64,000 bases of DNA from Pseudomonas sp. HOU2 (lineage in GTDB: Bacteria > Pseudomonadota > Gammaproteobacteria > Pseudomonadales > Pseudomonadaceae): NCBI RefSeq assembly GCF_040729435.1, contig NZ_CP160398.1, positions 4,383,001 through 4,447,000 on the forward strand, in the 5' to 3' direction. Positions within the stretch are counted from its first letter, which is position 1. Each line of letters opens with the position of its first letter. The translations under genes and the position numbers were made by a program. This document shows, one piece after another, positions 25,883-34,338 of the stretch. Under the pieces are notes generated by a model, which worked only from the letters and a program-made list of their open reading frames with translations, ran no database searches and was not told where the DNA came from.

Positions 25883-26392
25883 TCAGCGCTCGACTTTCAA
25901 GGTGATGTAAATCATCACCGGCAACATGAAGTCTACGATATGCCGGGCCCAGTCTTTGGCATTCCATGATTGTGAAGTGTCCATGTCAAACCATTCCACA
26001 CCCACGGTTTGCAGGCACACGTAATAAATGAATATTGCCGCCAGTATTCCCATGATCGAGAACTTTTTTGCCTCGTGGAATACCTCTGCAGGCGCGTTGA
26101 TGTGCCGATAGAGTTGATAGGTGCCTATCAGGCACAACGTCGTATACGTTACTTCCAGCGTGATGATGAACCAATAGATCCGGTGATGAATCATTGGCGA
26201 GTCAATGGCTCGGTATTTTATGGACTCACTGGCGGCGGTAGTGTCCATGCTCAGGATATGAGCCACGTACGTGTAGTTCGAATCATAGTCGGTAAAGTTA
26301 TGAATCATTACCAATACACCAAAGAAGCTGATGTAAGTCATCAATATAACTTTGCTGTAGCGAATAATTTTGTCGGTTGTCAGATTGTTCAC
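25883..26392 (-). CDS. DUF2165 family membrane protein
   Basis: 169 aa, GTG start with GGAG 10 nt upstream. Four hydrophobic segments (about 13-31, 72-92, 110-130, 148-164). The pattern YVAHILSMDT...ITSP-like DSPMIHHRIYWFIITLEV...AKKFSIMGILAAIFIYYVCLQTVGVEWFDM is typical of DUF2165 predicted small integral membrane proteins. Its base composition is visibly AT-richer than the flanking genes, suggesting separate origin. Function unknown. Confidence 0.82.
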   Translation of the reverse strand: MNNLTTDKIIRYSKVILMTYISFFGVLVMIHNFTDYDSNYTYVAHILSMDTTAASESIKYRAIDSPMIHHRIYWFIITLEVTYTTLCLIGTYQLYRHINAPAEVFHEAKKFSIMGILAAIFIYYVCLQTVGVEWFDMDTSQSWNAKDWARHIVDFMLPVMIYITLKVER

Positions 26393-26502
26393 GGTATTAG
26401 CTCTCCATAGCAGTGGTCGATACTTCGATTGCCAGGCAGAGCTTATAATGCTGTTGTTTAATTGGCTTTGTTGTTCAATTTCAAGTTATGTAGTGCGGCA
26501 AC

Positions 26503-26536
26503 TAACGGGTAAGTGCGGTTCTGCACTTGCCCGTTA
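26503..26536. terminator. Strong hairpin near the end of the 2-hydroxyacid dehydrogenase gene
   Basis: A 14-bp stem (TAACGGGTAAGTGC/GCACTTGCCCGTTA, one wobble) with a 6-nt loop. The T-run (ATTTTTTA) is on the plus-strand side, yet the gene that ends here is on the minus strand. It is probably still the terminator of that gene or bidirectional; orientation is odd. Confidence 0.6.
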
Positions 26537-26540
26537 TTTT

Positions 26541-27515
26541 TTATCCGCGCCAGACTTGCGGATTGACCAGGTCCTGCGGGCGTTCGCCGAGCAGCGCGCT
26601 GCGCAGATTGGCCAGTGCACGATTGGCCATGGCTTCGCGCGTTTCATTCGTGGCGGAGCCGATATGCGGCAATGTCACAGCATTTTTCAACTGGAACAGC
26701 GGCGACTCGGCCAGTGGTTCTTTTTCGTAGACGTCCAGTCCGGCGCCACGGATGCGATTGTTTTGCAGGGCTTCGATCAGGGCCGGCTCGTCGACCACCG
26801 GGCCACGGGAGATGTTGACCAGAATCGCACCTGGCTTCATCAGCGCCAGTTCGCGGTGGCTGATGAGGTGTCGGGTCTTGTCGCTGAGCGGCACCACCAG
26901 GCAAACGAAGTCGGCTTCGGCCAGCAGTTGGTCGAGGCTGCGAAATTGCGCGCCGAGTTGTTGTTCCAGTTCCGGCTTGCGGCTGTTGCCGCTGTAGAGG
27001 ATCGGCATGTTGAAACCGAAATGGCCCCGGCGGGCGACGGCGGCGCCGATGTTGCCCATGCCGACGATGCCCAGGGTCTTGCCGTGGACGTCACAACCGA
27101 ACAGCGGCGCGCCGACGCTGGCTTGCCATTGGCCGGCCTTGGTCCAGGCGTCGAGTTCGGCGACGCGGCGGGCGCTGCTCATGATCAGGGCGAAGGCGAG
27201 GTCGGCGGTGCTTTCAGTGAGCACGTCCGGGGTGTTGGTGAGCATGATCCCGCGTTCATTGAAGTAGTCGAGGTCGTAGTTGTCGTAGCCGACGGAGACG
27301 CTGGAGACCACTTCGAGTTTTTCGGCGGTTTCGAGTTGGGCTTTGCCGAGTTTGCGGCCGACGCCGATCAGGCCGTGGGCGTGGGGGAGGGCTTCGTTGA
27401 ATTGGGCGTTGATGTCGCCGTTCTTTGGGTTGGGGACGATGACATCGAACTCTTGCTGCAGGCGCTCGATCATGGGCGGGGTGATGCGGCTGAAGGCCAG
27501 GACTGTTTTTTTCAT
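26541..27515 (-). CDS. D-isomer-specific 2-hydroxyacid dehydrogenase (glyoxylate/2-ketogluconate reductase type)
   Basis: 324 aa. It has NAD(P)-binding GMGNIGAAVARR (about 152-163), the catalytic triad Arg in NISRGPVVDE, Glu in DVYEKEP and His in LPHIGSAT, all at the expected spacing. It closely resembles GhrB/TkrA enzymes that reduce 2-ketogluconate, hydroxypyruvate or glyoxylate. ATG 27515 is followed by KKTVLAFSRITP. It is a single gene with no sugar-catabolic neighbours. Confidence 0.92.
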   Translation of the reverse strand: MKKTVLAFSRITPPMIERLQQEFDVIVPNPKNGDINAQFNEALPHAHGLIGVGRKLGKAQLETAEKLEVVSSVSVGYDNYDLDYFNERGIMLTNTPDVLTESTADLAFALIMSSARRVAELDAWTKAGQWQASVGAPLFGCDVHGKTLGIVGMGNIGAAVARRGHFGFNMPILYSGNSRKPELEQQLGAQFRSLDQLLAEADFVCLVVPLSDKTRHLISHRELALMKPGAILVNISRGPVVDEPALIEALQNNRIRGAGLDVYEKEPLAESPLFQLKNAVTLPHIGSATNETREAMANRALANLRSALLGERPQDLVNPQVWRG

Positions 27516-27639
27516 CGCTATGGGCTCGGCTTCGGGGCTTTATTGCCAAGCAAGCTAACATTTCTGTTTTGGGTTGTCTTGGCGGCCTCTGGGCCGACCA
27601 TGTTTTGGGTTGATGGGGGGCATATCCGTTGCTTCGGGT

Positions 27640-27930
27640 GTTGCGGCTGACGGTTTCGCTCTTACAGCGAGTCACTTTTCCAGACGCCGAAAAGTAACCA
27701 AAAGGCTTGGCCCCGGCGTACGGCCCTCGCTTAGGCTCGGGTTCCTTCGCTGCGGGATTCATCCGGGGGCATCGCCTCCGGTTTGCTTCGCTGCACCTCC
27801 TCTCGATGTATGCGGCTTCGCCGCATGGCGCTGCGCGCCTACCCCCGGATAAACCCCTCCACTCAGCCTGCCGATGGGGCCGGCACGGCAAGATCAAAAG
27901 CTTTCGGCGAGCTGACACTCGGCCATTTGA
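27640..27930. repeat. Long intergenic repeat-like element
   Basis: About 290 bp with several internal palindromes (GCGGCTTCGCCGC near 27811, GGGGGCATCGCCTCC near 27771) and the phrases GCGAGTCACTTTTCCAGACG and GAAAAGTAACCAAAAGGC. From memory, sequences of this wording recur between genes in many fluorescent pseudomonads. It has no coding character and ends near GGCAAGATCAAAAGC. Confidence 0.6.
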
Positions 27931-27971
27931 GTGGTGAAGAGCATGCGGTCTGTCTGGACTGCTTTGCTTTT

Positions 27972-28262
27972 CTGTAGGAGTGAGCCTGCTCGCGATGGCG
28001 GCCTGACAGCCGACCTGGATCTAACTGAATTCACTCAATCCCTGTGGGAGCTGGCTTGCCAGCGATGGCGGCCTGACAGCCGAGCAGACTTCAACTGAAT
28101 GCATCCAGTCACTGTGGAAGCTGGCTTGCCAGCGATAGCGGCCTACGAGCCGACCAGTCTCCAACTGAACACAGTCATTCCAACTGTGGGAGCGAGCCTG
28201 CTCGCGAAAGCGGTGTGTCAGGCACCAAAAATATTGAATGGGCTGACGCTTTCGCGAGCAGG
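27972..28262. repeat. Tandem array of four REP-bearing units (70-72 bp period)
   Basis: Units start at 27972, 28042, 28112 and 28184. Each begins CTGT(A/G)G(G/A)AG, continues with a GAGCCTGCTCGCGA or GCTGGCTTGCCAGCGAT palindrome, GGCGGCCTGACAGCCGA and a CAACTGAA-like spacer. Two palindrome sub-types (GCCTGCTCGC and GGCTTGCC) alternate, and a final inverted arm ends at 28262. Confidence 0.85.
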
Positions 28263-28266
28263 GGGA

Positions 28267-28641
28267 TTAGTTGTGTGTTGAAGACTGCGAGATTTCGTGG
28301 TTATCCAGCACCCGATTCACCGCCAGCTCGGCCAGCATGATGATTTGCTGGATCGCCAGTATCGTCTGTCGCTGCGGGCTTTCGACATAGGCCGCAATGT
28401 CGCTGGTCATGATGCTTGCCGAGGCCAGTGATTCGCAGGCGTGGACCAGCAGGCTTTCGTTGTCCATGTCGGGGGCGACCTGGAACATGCTGCTGGGTTT
28501 GTGGAATCTCACCGCGGCGGCGGAAGGTTTCAGGTAGTGGTCGAGGGCGCGTTCGGCGGCGTCGTGGAGTTTTTTTGAATCGAGGGATTCGTAGGGGGAG
28601 GTGCTTTCCGCTTGGGGCGGATTGGGTGTGGGTTTGATCAT
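28267..28641 (-). CDS. DUF6124 (formerly DUF3077) family protein
   Basis: 124 aa. TPNPP...SPYESLDSKKLHDAAERALDHYL and the later ...FQVAPDMDNESLLVHACESLASAS...DIAAYVESPQRQTILAIQQIIMLAELAVNRVLD are typical of this small helical family, which fluorescent pseudomonads carry in many copies. Function unknown. The GGAG ribosome site of ATG 28641 lies inside a hairpin (see the leader entry), so translation may be regulated. Confidence 0.85.
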   Translation of the reverse strand: MIKPTPNPPQAESTSPYESLDSKKLHDAAERALDHYLKPSAAAVRFHKPSSMFQVAPDMDNESLLVHACESLASASIMTSDIAAYVESPQRQTILAIQQIIMLAELAVNRVLDNHEISQSSTHN

Positions 28642-28706
28642 GGTGGAACTCCATTCGGGATGTGGAGTTCGCCACGTACTGCGACCAAGCAATAGGGGTG
28701 GCGAAC
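28642..28706 (-). promoter_or_regulatory. Structured leader with two mutually exclusive hairpins upstream of the DUF6124 gene
   Basis: On the minus strand GTTCGCCAC (28706-28698) is complementary to GTGGCGAAC (28675-28667). The last four bases of the latter are the first four of GAACTCCA (28670-28663), which is complementary to TGGAGTTC (28653-28646). That last element contains the ribosome site GGAG, 7 nt before the ATG. Pairing one way hides the site, pairing the other frees it. Inferred from base complementarity only. Confidence 0.6.
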
Positions 28707-28923
28707 CGTACGCAGGTTGGTCGACCAGGGAATGGAAACCCGGCAGGGCCAAGGCCCTCCCACGCACAGCTCGCCATTAAGCAAGCTTGAAAAGTGCGCC
28801 ATTCTAAACCCGGACGACCAAGTCCGGTCGTTGATTCGTCAACGACCCCCTGAGCCTATCCACCCCACTTCCGACCCACAACCGTCAAAACCTGTCGGAA
28901 AACTCCCTCCAAATCACCGCTTC

Positions 28924-29003
28924 TGTAGGAGCTGCCGTAGGCTGCGATCTTTTGATTTTTAAACATCAAGGTCAAAAGATCGCAGCCTGCGGCAGCTCCT
29001 ACA
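28924..29003. repeat. REPIN (AGGAGCTGCCGCAGGCTGCG family)
   Basis: Inverted REP pair between the LysR 3' end and the DUF6124 leader. Confidence 0.9.
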
Positions 29004-29024
29004 GTGAACACTGTGTGTTGAAAA

Positions 29025-29993
29025 TCAGTTGGCGACGCGGGCTCCGGCGAGGCTGCCGCTTAACTCGTAGGCGGCCAGTTCTGCCTGATGCGCGGCGAGG
29101 ATTTCCGGCAGTGACCCGCGCAAATACTCGACCCAGGTCTTGATCTTCGCATCCAGGTACTGCCGCGACGGGTAGATCGCGTACAGGTTGAGTTCCTGCG
29201 AGCGGTAGTTGGGCATCATCCGTACCAGCGTGCCGTTGCGCAGCCCTTCAATGGCGGCGTACACCGGCAGGACGCCGACGCCCATGCCGCTGATGATCGC
29301 GGCTTTCATCGCGTCGGCGGAGTTCACCAGGAACGGCGAGCTGTTGATGGTGACCATTTCCTGGCCGTCGGGGCCGTTGAAGGCCCACTTTTCCAGGGGG
29401 ATCACCGGGCTGACGAGGCGCAGGCAGGCGTGGTTCAGCAGGTCGCTGGGTTTTTGCGCGCAACCGTTGGCTTTCACGTAGGCCGGGGAGGCGCAGACGA
29501 TGCTGTAGGTGATGCCCAGGCGTTGCGAGACGAAGCCCGAGTCCGGCAGTTCGCTGGCCAGCACGATGGACACGTCGTAGCCCTCGTCGAGCAGGTCCGG
29601 CACGCGGTTGGCCATGGTCAGGTCGAAGGTCACGTCCGGGTGGGTCTTGCGGTAGCGGGCGATGGCGTCGATCACGAAGTGCTGGCCGATGCCGGTCATG
29701 GTGTGCACTTTCAACTGGCCGGCGGGGCGCGCGTGGGCCTGGCTGGCCTCGGCTTCGGCTTCTTCGACATAGGCCAGGATCTGTTCGCAGCGCAGCAGGT
29801 AGCGCTTGCCGGCCTCGGTCAGGGCGATGCGCCGGGTCGTGCGATTGAGCAGGCGGGTTTGCAGGTGGGCTTCCAGGTTGGAGACCGCGCGCGAGACGTT
29901 GGCCGTGGTGGTGTCGAGTTGCACGGCGGCGGCGGTGAAGCTGCCGGCTTCGGCCACGCAACTGAAGGCGCGCATGTTTTGCAATGTGTCCAT
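29025..29993 (-). CDS. LysR-family transcriptional regulator
   Basis: 322 aa. HTH at about 3-60 (MRAFSCVAEAGSFTAAAVQLDTTTANVSRAVSNLEAHLQTRLLNRTTRRIALTEAG), then the effector domain (QLKVHTMTGIGQHFVIDAIARYRKTHPDVTFDL). It is of the AaeR/DhcR-like branch. It is divergent from the efflux operon that starts at 30275, with 281 bp and a REPIN between, which matches the arrangement of LysR regulators next to aaeXAB-type aromatic-acid exporters. Confidence 0.92.
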   Translation of the reverse strand: MDTLQNMRAFSCVAEAGSFTAAAVQLDTTTANVSRAVSNLEAHLQTRLLNRTTRRIALTEAGKRYLLRCEQILAYVEEAEAEASQAHARPAGQLKVHTMTGIGQHFVIDAIARYRKTHPDVTFDLTMANRVPDLLDEGYDVSIVLASELPDSGFVSQRLGITYSIVCASPAYVKANGCAQKPSDLLNHACLRLVSPVIPLEKWAFNGPDGQEMVTINSSPFLVNSADAMKAAIISGMGVGVLPVYAAIEGLRNGTLVRMMPNYRSQELNLYAIYPSRQYLDAKIKTWVEYLRGSLPEILAAHQAELAAYELSGSLAGARVAN

Positions 29994-30144
29994 GGGGTGC
30001 TCTCAAGGGAGATGGCAAATTGTGACACGAAGTTTCAGGGGCTGAGACCCCCGACCAAGGGATTATCTCGTTAACGGTAACAAAGATTCACAGGAATCCC
30101 AGCTTATCGCCGTTCAGGCCGCCCCCTAGAATTGCGCCGTTCCC

Positions 30145-30230
30145 TGTAGGAGCTGCCGAAGGCTGCGATCTTTTGATTTTGTTTTAAGGGAATCAAGATC
30201 AGAAGATCGCAGCCTGCGGCAGCTCCTACA
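30145..30230. repeat. REPIN (AGGAGCTGCCGCAGGCTGCG family)
   Basis: Inverted REP pair in the promoter gap between the LysR regulator and the efflux operon; the left arm has one substitution (GCCGAAGG). Confidence 0.9.
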
Positions 30231-30274
30231 GAGGGAGCACGCCCCGCCTTATCCTCTTTCAGGAATTCGCAGCT

Positions 30275-31774
30275 GTGCCGCGTCGCATCATCAGAGCGCT
30301 TTTGCCGCTCAGTGTTCTGGCTTTTACCCTGGGTCTCAGCGGCTGCATCTCAACGCAAGGAATTGCCCCGCATAGCACGGCATTGGAAGCCGACGCACTG
30401 GCCACTGACGACGCCATCGCCCATGCCGCCCGTGACGCACACTGGCCCACCGCACAATGGTGGCAAGCCTACGGCGACCCGCAACTCAATCACTGGATCG
30501 ATCTTGCCGTGCAGGGCAGCCCGAGCATGGCCATGGCCGCTGCGCGAGTGCGTCAGGCCAAGGCCATGGCCGGTGTCGCCGAAGCGGCCGAGTCGTTGCA
30601 GATCAAGGGCGAGTCGACGCTCAAGCGCCACAACTGGCCGACCGATCAGTTCTACGGTCCGGGCGAGCTGGCCAACACCACCACCTGGGACAACAACGCC
30701 GCGCTGGGCTTCAGCTACGCCCTCGACCTCTGGGGCCGCGAAAGCAACGCCAGCGAGCGCGCGGTGGATCTGGCGCACATGAGCGCCGCCGAAGCGCGGC
30801 TGGCGCAGCTGGAATTGCAGAGCAATATCGTGCGCGCCTACATCGAGTTGTCGCTGCATTACGCCCAGCGCGACATCGTCGCCGCGACGCTCAAGCAACA
30901 ACAGCAGATTCTCGACCTGGCGCAGAAGCGACTGGACGGCGGCATCGGCACGCACTTCGAAGTCAGCCAGGCCGAAACGCCATTGCCGGAAACCCATCGG
31001 CAACTGGATGCGCTGGACGAAGAAATTGCCCTGAGCCGTAACCAGATCGCCGCGCTGGCGGGCAAAGGCCCGGGCGACGGGGCGAAGTTGCAGCGGCCGA
31101 CTCTGGCGCTGGGTGCTGCGTTGAAACTGCCATCGGCCTTGCCTGCCGAGCTGCTCGGTCAGCGCCCGGACGTGGTTGCCAGTCGCTGGCAAGTAGCGGC
31201 GCAGGCACGCGGTATCGATGTGGCGCATGCCGGGTTTTATCCCAACGTCGATCTGGTCGGCAGCCTCGGCTACATGGCCACCGGTGGCGGGGCGCTGGAG
31301 TTTTTGACCGGCAAGAAGCTCAACTACAACGTCGGCCCGGCGATCTCGCTGCCGATCTTCGACGGTGGGCGTTTGCGCAGTGAGCTGGGCGAAGCGTCCG
31401 CCGGGTATGACATCGCCGTGGCGCATTACAACCAGACGCTGGTCAATGCGCTGAAGAACATCTCCGACCAGTTGATCCGCCGCGAGTCGATGGACAAGCA
31501 GCAAGCCTTCGCCGCCGAATCCGTGGCCACCGCGCAGAAGACTTACGACATCGCGATGATCGCTTATGAGCGCGGCCTTACTGACTACCTCAACGTGCTC
31601 AATGCGCAGACCTTGTTGTTCAAGCAACAGCAAGTGCAGCAGCAGGTGCAGGCCGCGCGCTTGAGTGCGCATGCGGAACTGGTGACGGCGCTGGGTGGCG
31701 GCCTCGGGGCTGGCAACGACGTGCCGACTGCCGAGCAAACGGCAGCCCCGAAAACCCCGGCCCTGCTGCGGTGA
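30275..31774 (+). CDS. NodT-family outer-membrane efflux lipoprotein
   Basis: 499 aa, GTG start with AGGA about 10 nt upstream. A lipoprotein signal ends in LSGC (Cys24). Two repeats of the TolC-type coiled-coil/beta domain follow (WWQAYGDPQLNHWIDLAVQGSPSMAMAAARVRQAKA... and ...RPDVVASRWQVAAQARGIDVAHAGFYPNVDL). It forms the outer-membrane channel of the exporter encoded by the next genes. First gene of a four-gene set, separated from the second by a REPIN. Confidence 0.92.
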   Translation: MPRRIIRALLPLSVLAFTLGLSGCISTQGIAPHSTALEADALATDDAIAHAARDAHWPTAQWWQAYGDPQLNHWIDLAVQGSPSMAMAAARVRQAKAMAGVAEAAESLQIKGESTLKRHNWPTDQFYGPGELANTTTWDNNAALGFSYALDLWGRESNASERAVDLAHMSAAEARLAQLELQSNIVRAYIELSLHYAQRDIVAATLKQQQQILDLAQKRLDGGIGTHFEVSQAETPLPETHRQLDALDEEIALSRNQIAALAGKGPGDGAKLQRPTLALGAALKLPSALPAELLGQRPDVVASRWQVAAQARGIDVAHAGFYPNVDLVGSLGYMATGGGALEFLTGKKLNYNVGPAISLPIFDGGRLRSELGEASAGYDIAVAHYNQTLVNALKNISDQLIRRESMDKQQAFAAESVATAQKTYDIAMIAYERGLTDYLNVLNAQTLLFKQQQVQQQVQAARLSAHAELVTALGGGLGAGNDVPTAEQTAAPKTPALLR

Positions 31775-31800
31775 ACACTATCCCGACGGCATGCGCAAAC

Positions 31801-31897
31801 CTGTGGCGAGGGAGCTTGCTCCCGCTGGGCTGCGCAGCAGCCCCAAAAATCTTGTGAGCGCTGCGCACTCAAGCGGGAGCAAGCTCCCTCGCCACAG
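31801..31897. repeat. REPIN (GCGAGGGAGCTTGCTCCCGC family)
   Basis: Inverted REP pair inside the efflux operon, between the outer-membrane channel and FUSC genes; it may tune relative expression. Confidence 0.9.
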
Positions 31898-31945
31898 GAA
31901 TTGCGTGATTCACAGACTTTTCCTTCATTTATCGAGCAAGTCCAA

Positions 31946-34111
31946 ATGACTCCCTTGCCCGCACCTCTACGCTGGCTCTACTCCCTGGAATGGCGTCGGG
32001 GTTTGTTTGACTGGGCGCGCAGCGATGGCGTGACCTGGGTCTACATCTTCAAGGTCTTGCTCGCCGCGTTCCTCACGCTGTGGCTGGCGATGCGCCTGGA
32101 GTTGCCGCAACCGCGTACGGCGATGATCACCGTGTTCATCGTCATGCAGCCGCAGAGCGGCCAGGTGTTCGCCAAGAGTTTCTATCGTTTCCTCGGCACG
32201 CTGGCCGGGTCGGCGATGATGGTCACGCTGATCGCGCTGTTCGCGCAGAACACCGAGTTGTTCCTCGGTTCGCTGGCGATCTGGGTCGGCATCTGCTCGG
32301 CCGGTGCGGCACGTTGCCGTAACTTTCGCGCCTACGGTTTTGTCCTTGCCGGCTACACCGCAGCGATGGTCGGATTGCCGGCGCTGGCGCACCCGGACGG
32401 CGCGTTCATGGCCGCCGTGTGGCGGGTGCTGGAGATCTCGCTGGGGATTCTCTGCTCGACCGTGGTCAGCGCCGCGATCCTGCCGCAAACCGCCAGCGCG
32501 GCGATGCGCAACGCGCTGTATCAGCGCTTCGGTGTATTCGCGCTGTTCGTCACCGATGGCCTGCGCGGGCGCAGCAAAGCCGAGTCGTTCGAAGCGAGCA
32601 ACGTGCGCTTTATCGCCGAAGCGGTGGGCCTGGAAGGGCTGCGCAGCGTGACCGTGTTCGAAGACCCGCACATGCGTCGGCGCAACGGTCGCCTCAGCCG
32701 CTTGAACAGCGAATTCATGGGCATCACCACCCGCTTCAACGCGCTGCATCAGTTGCTCGAACGTCTGCGTGGCAATGGTGAAGAACACGTGGTGGCCGCG
32801 ATCCGGCCGGGTCTGCAGGATCTGGCCGAAGTGCTCGACGGCTTCAGTGGCCGCGCCCTCACCAGCCCGGATGCCGCACGTCTGGCGACGGCATTGGCCG
32901 CGTACAAGGAAGGCCTGCCGACGCGCGTGCGAACCTTGCGCGGTATTTTCCAGGAAACCGATCCGAGTGAAGCCGAACAACTGGATTTCCATACCGCGTA
33001 CGAGCTGCTCTATCGCTTCGTCGATGACCTGCACAGTTATGCACAGACCCACGCGTCGCTGGCCGATCACCGCCACGAACGCGAGCGCTGGGACGAGCCG
33101 TTCACCCCGCAAACCAACTGGTGGGCCGCTGCCGCTTCAGGTATTCGCGCGTCGTTCATCCTGATCGTGCTCGGCAGTTACTGGGTCGCCACCGCGTGGC
33201 CGAGCGGCGCGACCATGACCCTGATCGCTGCCGCCACCGTGGGCCTGTCCGCCGCCACGCCGAACCCGAAACGCATGGCTTTTCAAATGGCCTGCGGGAC
33301 GTTCCTCGGGGCGCTGATCGGCTTCGTCGAGATGTTTTTCATCTTCCCGTGGATCGACGGTTTTCCGCTGCTGTGCGTGATGCTCGCGCCGGTGATCGTG
33401 CTCGGCTCGTTCCTCGCTTCGCGGCCGAAATATGCCGGGGTCGGTCTCGGTTTGTTGATCTTCTTCAGCACCGGTTCGGTGCCGGACAACCTGACCATCT
33501 ACAACCCCTACACCTTCATCAATGACTACATCGCCATGGTCATGGGCATGCTGGTGTGCGCGGCGGCGGGGGCGATCATTCTGCCGCCGAACAGCCGCTG
33601 GTTGTGGAAGCGCCTGGAGCAGGATCTGCGTGAGCAAGTGGTCTATGCGATCAGCGGCAAACTCAAGGGCCTGGCGTCAAGTTTCGAGAGTCGTACCCGT
33701 GATCTGCTGCACCAGGCTTACGGTCTGGCGGCAGGTCAGCCGACCGTGCAGAAAAACCTGCTGCGCTGGATGTTCGTGGTGCTGGAAGTCGGCCACGCGA
33801 TCATCGAGTTGCGCAAGGAACAGGCGATCCTCCCGGTGCACCCGGCGTACGCCGAATCGCAGCCGTGGCGTCAGGCGATTCGTGTGATGGGCCGGGCGCT
33901 GGTGCGGCTGTTCCTGCAACCGAACCCGAGCAATCTGGAGCGCGCACTGGTGGCGGTCGATCACGCGATCAGCCGGGTCGCCGCGACCGATGAGCCGTTC
34001 GCGCCGCATTTCGACACGTCCGCGCTGCGCCGGGTGAAGAGCTACCTGCACTTTATCCGCACCTCATTGCTCGACCCGCAATCACCACTCGCCGCCTATG
34101 CCGTCGCCTAG
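31946..34111 (+). CDS. FUSC/AaeB-family inner-membrane transporter
   Basis: 721 aa. Two copies of a five-to-six-helix FUSC membrane domain (about 25-170 and 380-530) are separated and followed by large cytoplasmic helical regions, the layout of AaeB (p-hydroxybenzoate efflux) proteins. ATG 31946 is favoured because the sequence from MTPLPAPLRWLYSLEWRRGLFDWARSDG is family-like, whereas the preceding 15 in-frame codons are not; the ribosome site is weak. With the DUF1656 and HlyD proteins downstream it makes a PET-type exporter, probably for aromatic acids or drugs. Confidence 0.9.
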   Translation: MTPLPAPLRWLYSLEWRRGLFDWARSDGVTWVYIFKVLLAAFLTLWLAMRLELPQPRTAMITVFIVMQPQSGQVFAKSFYRFLGTLAGSAMMVTLIALFAQNTELFLGSLAIWVGICSAGAARCRNFRAYGFVLAGYTAAMVGLPALAHPDGAFMAAVWRVLEISLGILCSTVVSAAILPQTASAAMRNALYQRFGVFALFVTDGLRGRSKAESFEASNVRFIAEAVGLEGLRSVTVFEDPHMRRRNGRLSRLNSEFMGITTRFNALHQLLERLRGNGEEHVVAAIRPGLQDLAEVLDGFSGRALTSPDAARLATALAAYKEGLPTRVRTLRGIFQETDPSEAEQLDFHTAYELLYRFVDDLHSYAQTHASLADHRHERERWDEPFTPQTNWWAAAASGIRASFILIVLGSYWVATAWPSGATMTLIAAATVGLSAATPNPKRMAFQMACGTFLGALIGFVEMFFIFPWIDGFPLLCVMLAPVIVLGSFLASRPKYAGVGLGLLIFFSTGSVPDNLTIYNPYTFINDYIAMVMGMLVCAAAGAIILPPNSRWLWKRLEQDLREQVVYAISGKLKGLASSFESRTRDLLHQAYGLAAGQPTVQKNLLRWMFVVLEVGHAIIELRKEQAILPVHPAYAESQPWRQAIRVMGRALVRLFLQPNPSNLERALVAVDHAISRVAATDEPFAPHFDTSALRRVKSYLHFIRTSLLDPQSPLAAYAVA

Positions 34112-34127
34112 CCCGAAGGACTTGCCC

Positions 34128-34328
34128 ATGCCTCGTGAAATCGCCTTCCACGGCGTGTACATGCCGACCATGACCCTGATGTTTTTTGTCGCTGCGGCGC
34201 TGGCCTGGGCGCTGGACCGGTTCCTGTCGGGGTTTGATCTGTACCGTTTTTTCTGGCACCCGGCGTTGCTGCGCCTGAGTCTGTTTACCTGTCTGTTCGG
34301 CGCCATGGCGCTGACTGTCTACCGTTGA
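34128..34328 (+). CDS. DUF1656 family small membrane protein (AaeX-like)
   Basis: 66 aa, ATG 34128 with GAAGGA upstream. Two hydrophobic helices (VYMPTMTLMFFVAAALAWALD and LRLSLFTCLFGAMALTVY). DUF1656/AaeX genes regularly sit between the FUSC and HlyD genes of such exporters, as here (16 bp after FUSC, 10 bp before HlyD). Role unknown. Confidence 0.88.
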   Translation: MPREIAFHGVYMPTMTLMFFVAAALAWALDRFLSGFDLYRFFWHPALLRLSLFTCLFGAMALTVYR

Positions 34329-34338
34329 GAACGCTCTG

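Noticed and set aside
27972..28262. CRISPR array.
   Set aside because: Units are 70-72 bp, only four, with conserved rather than unique spacers, and match REP palindromes; no cas genes.
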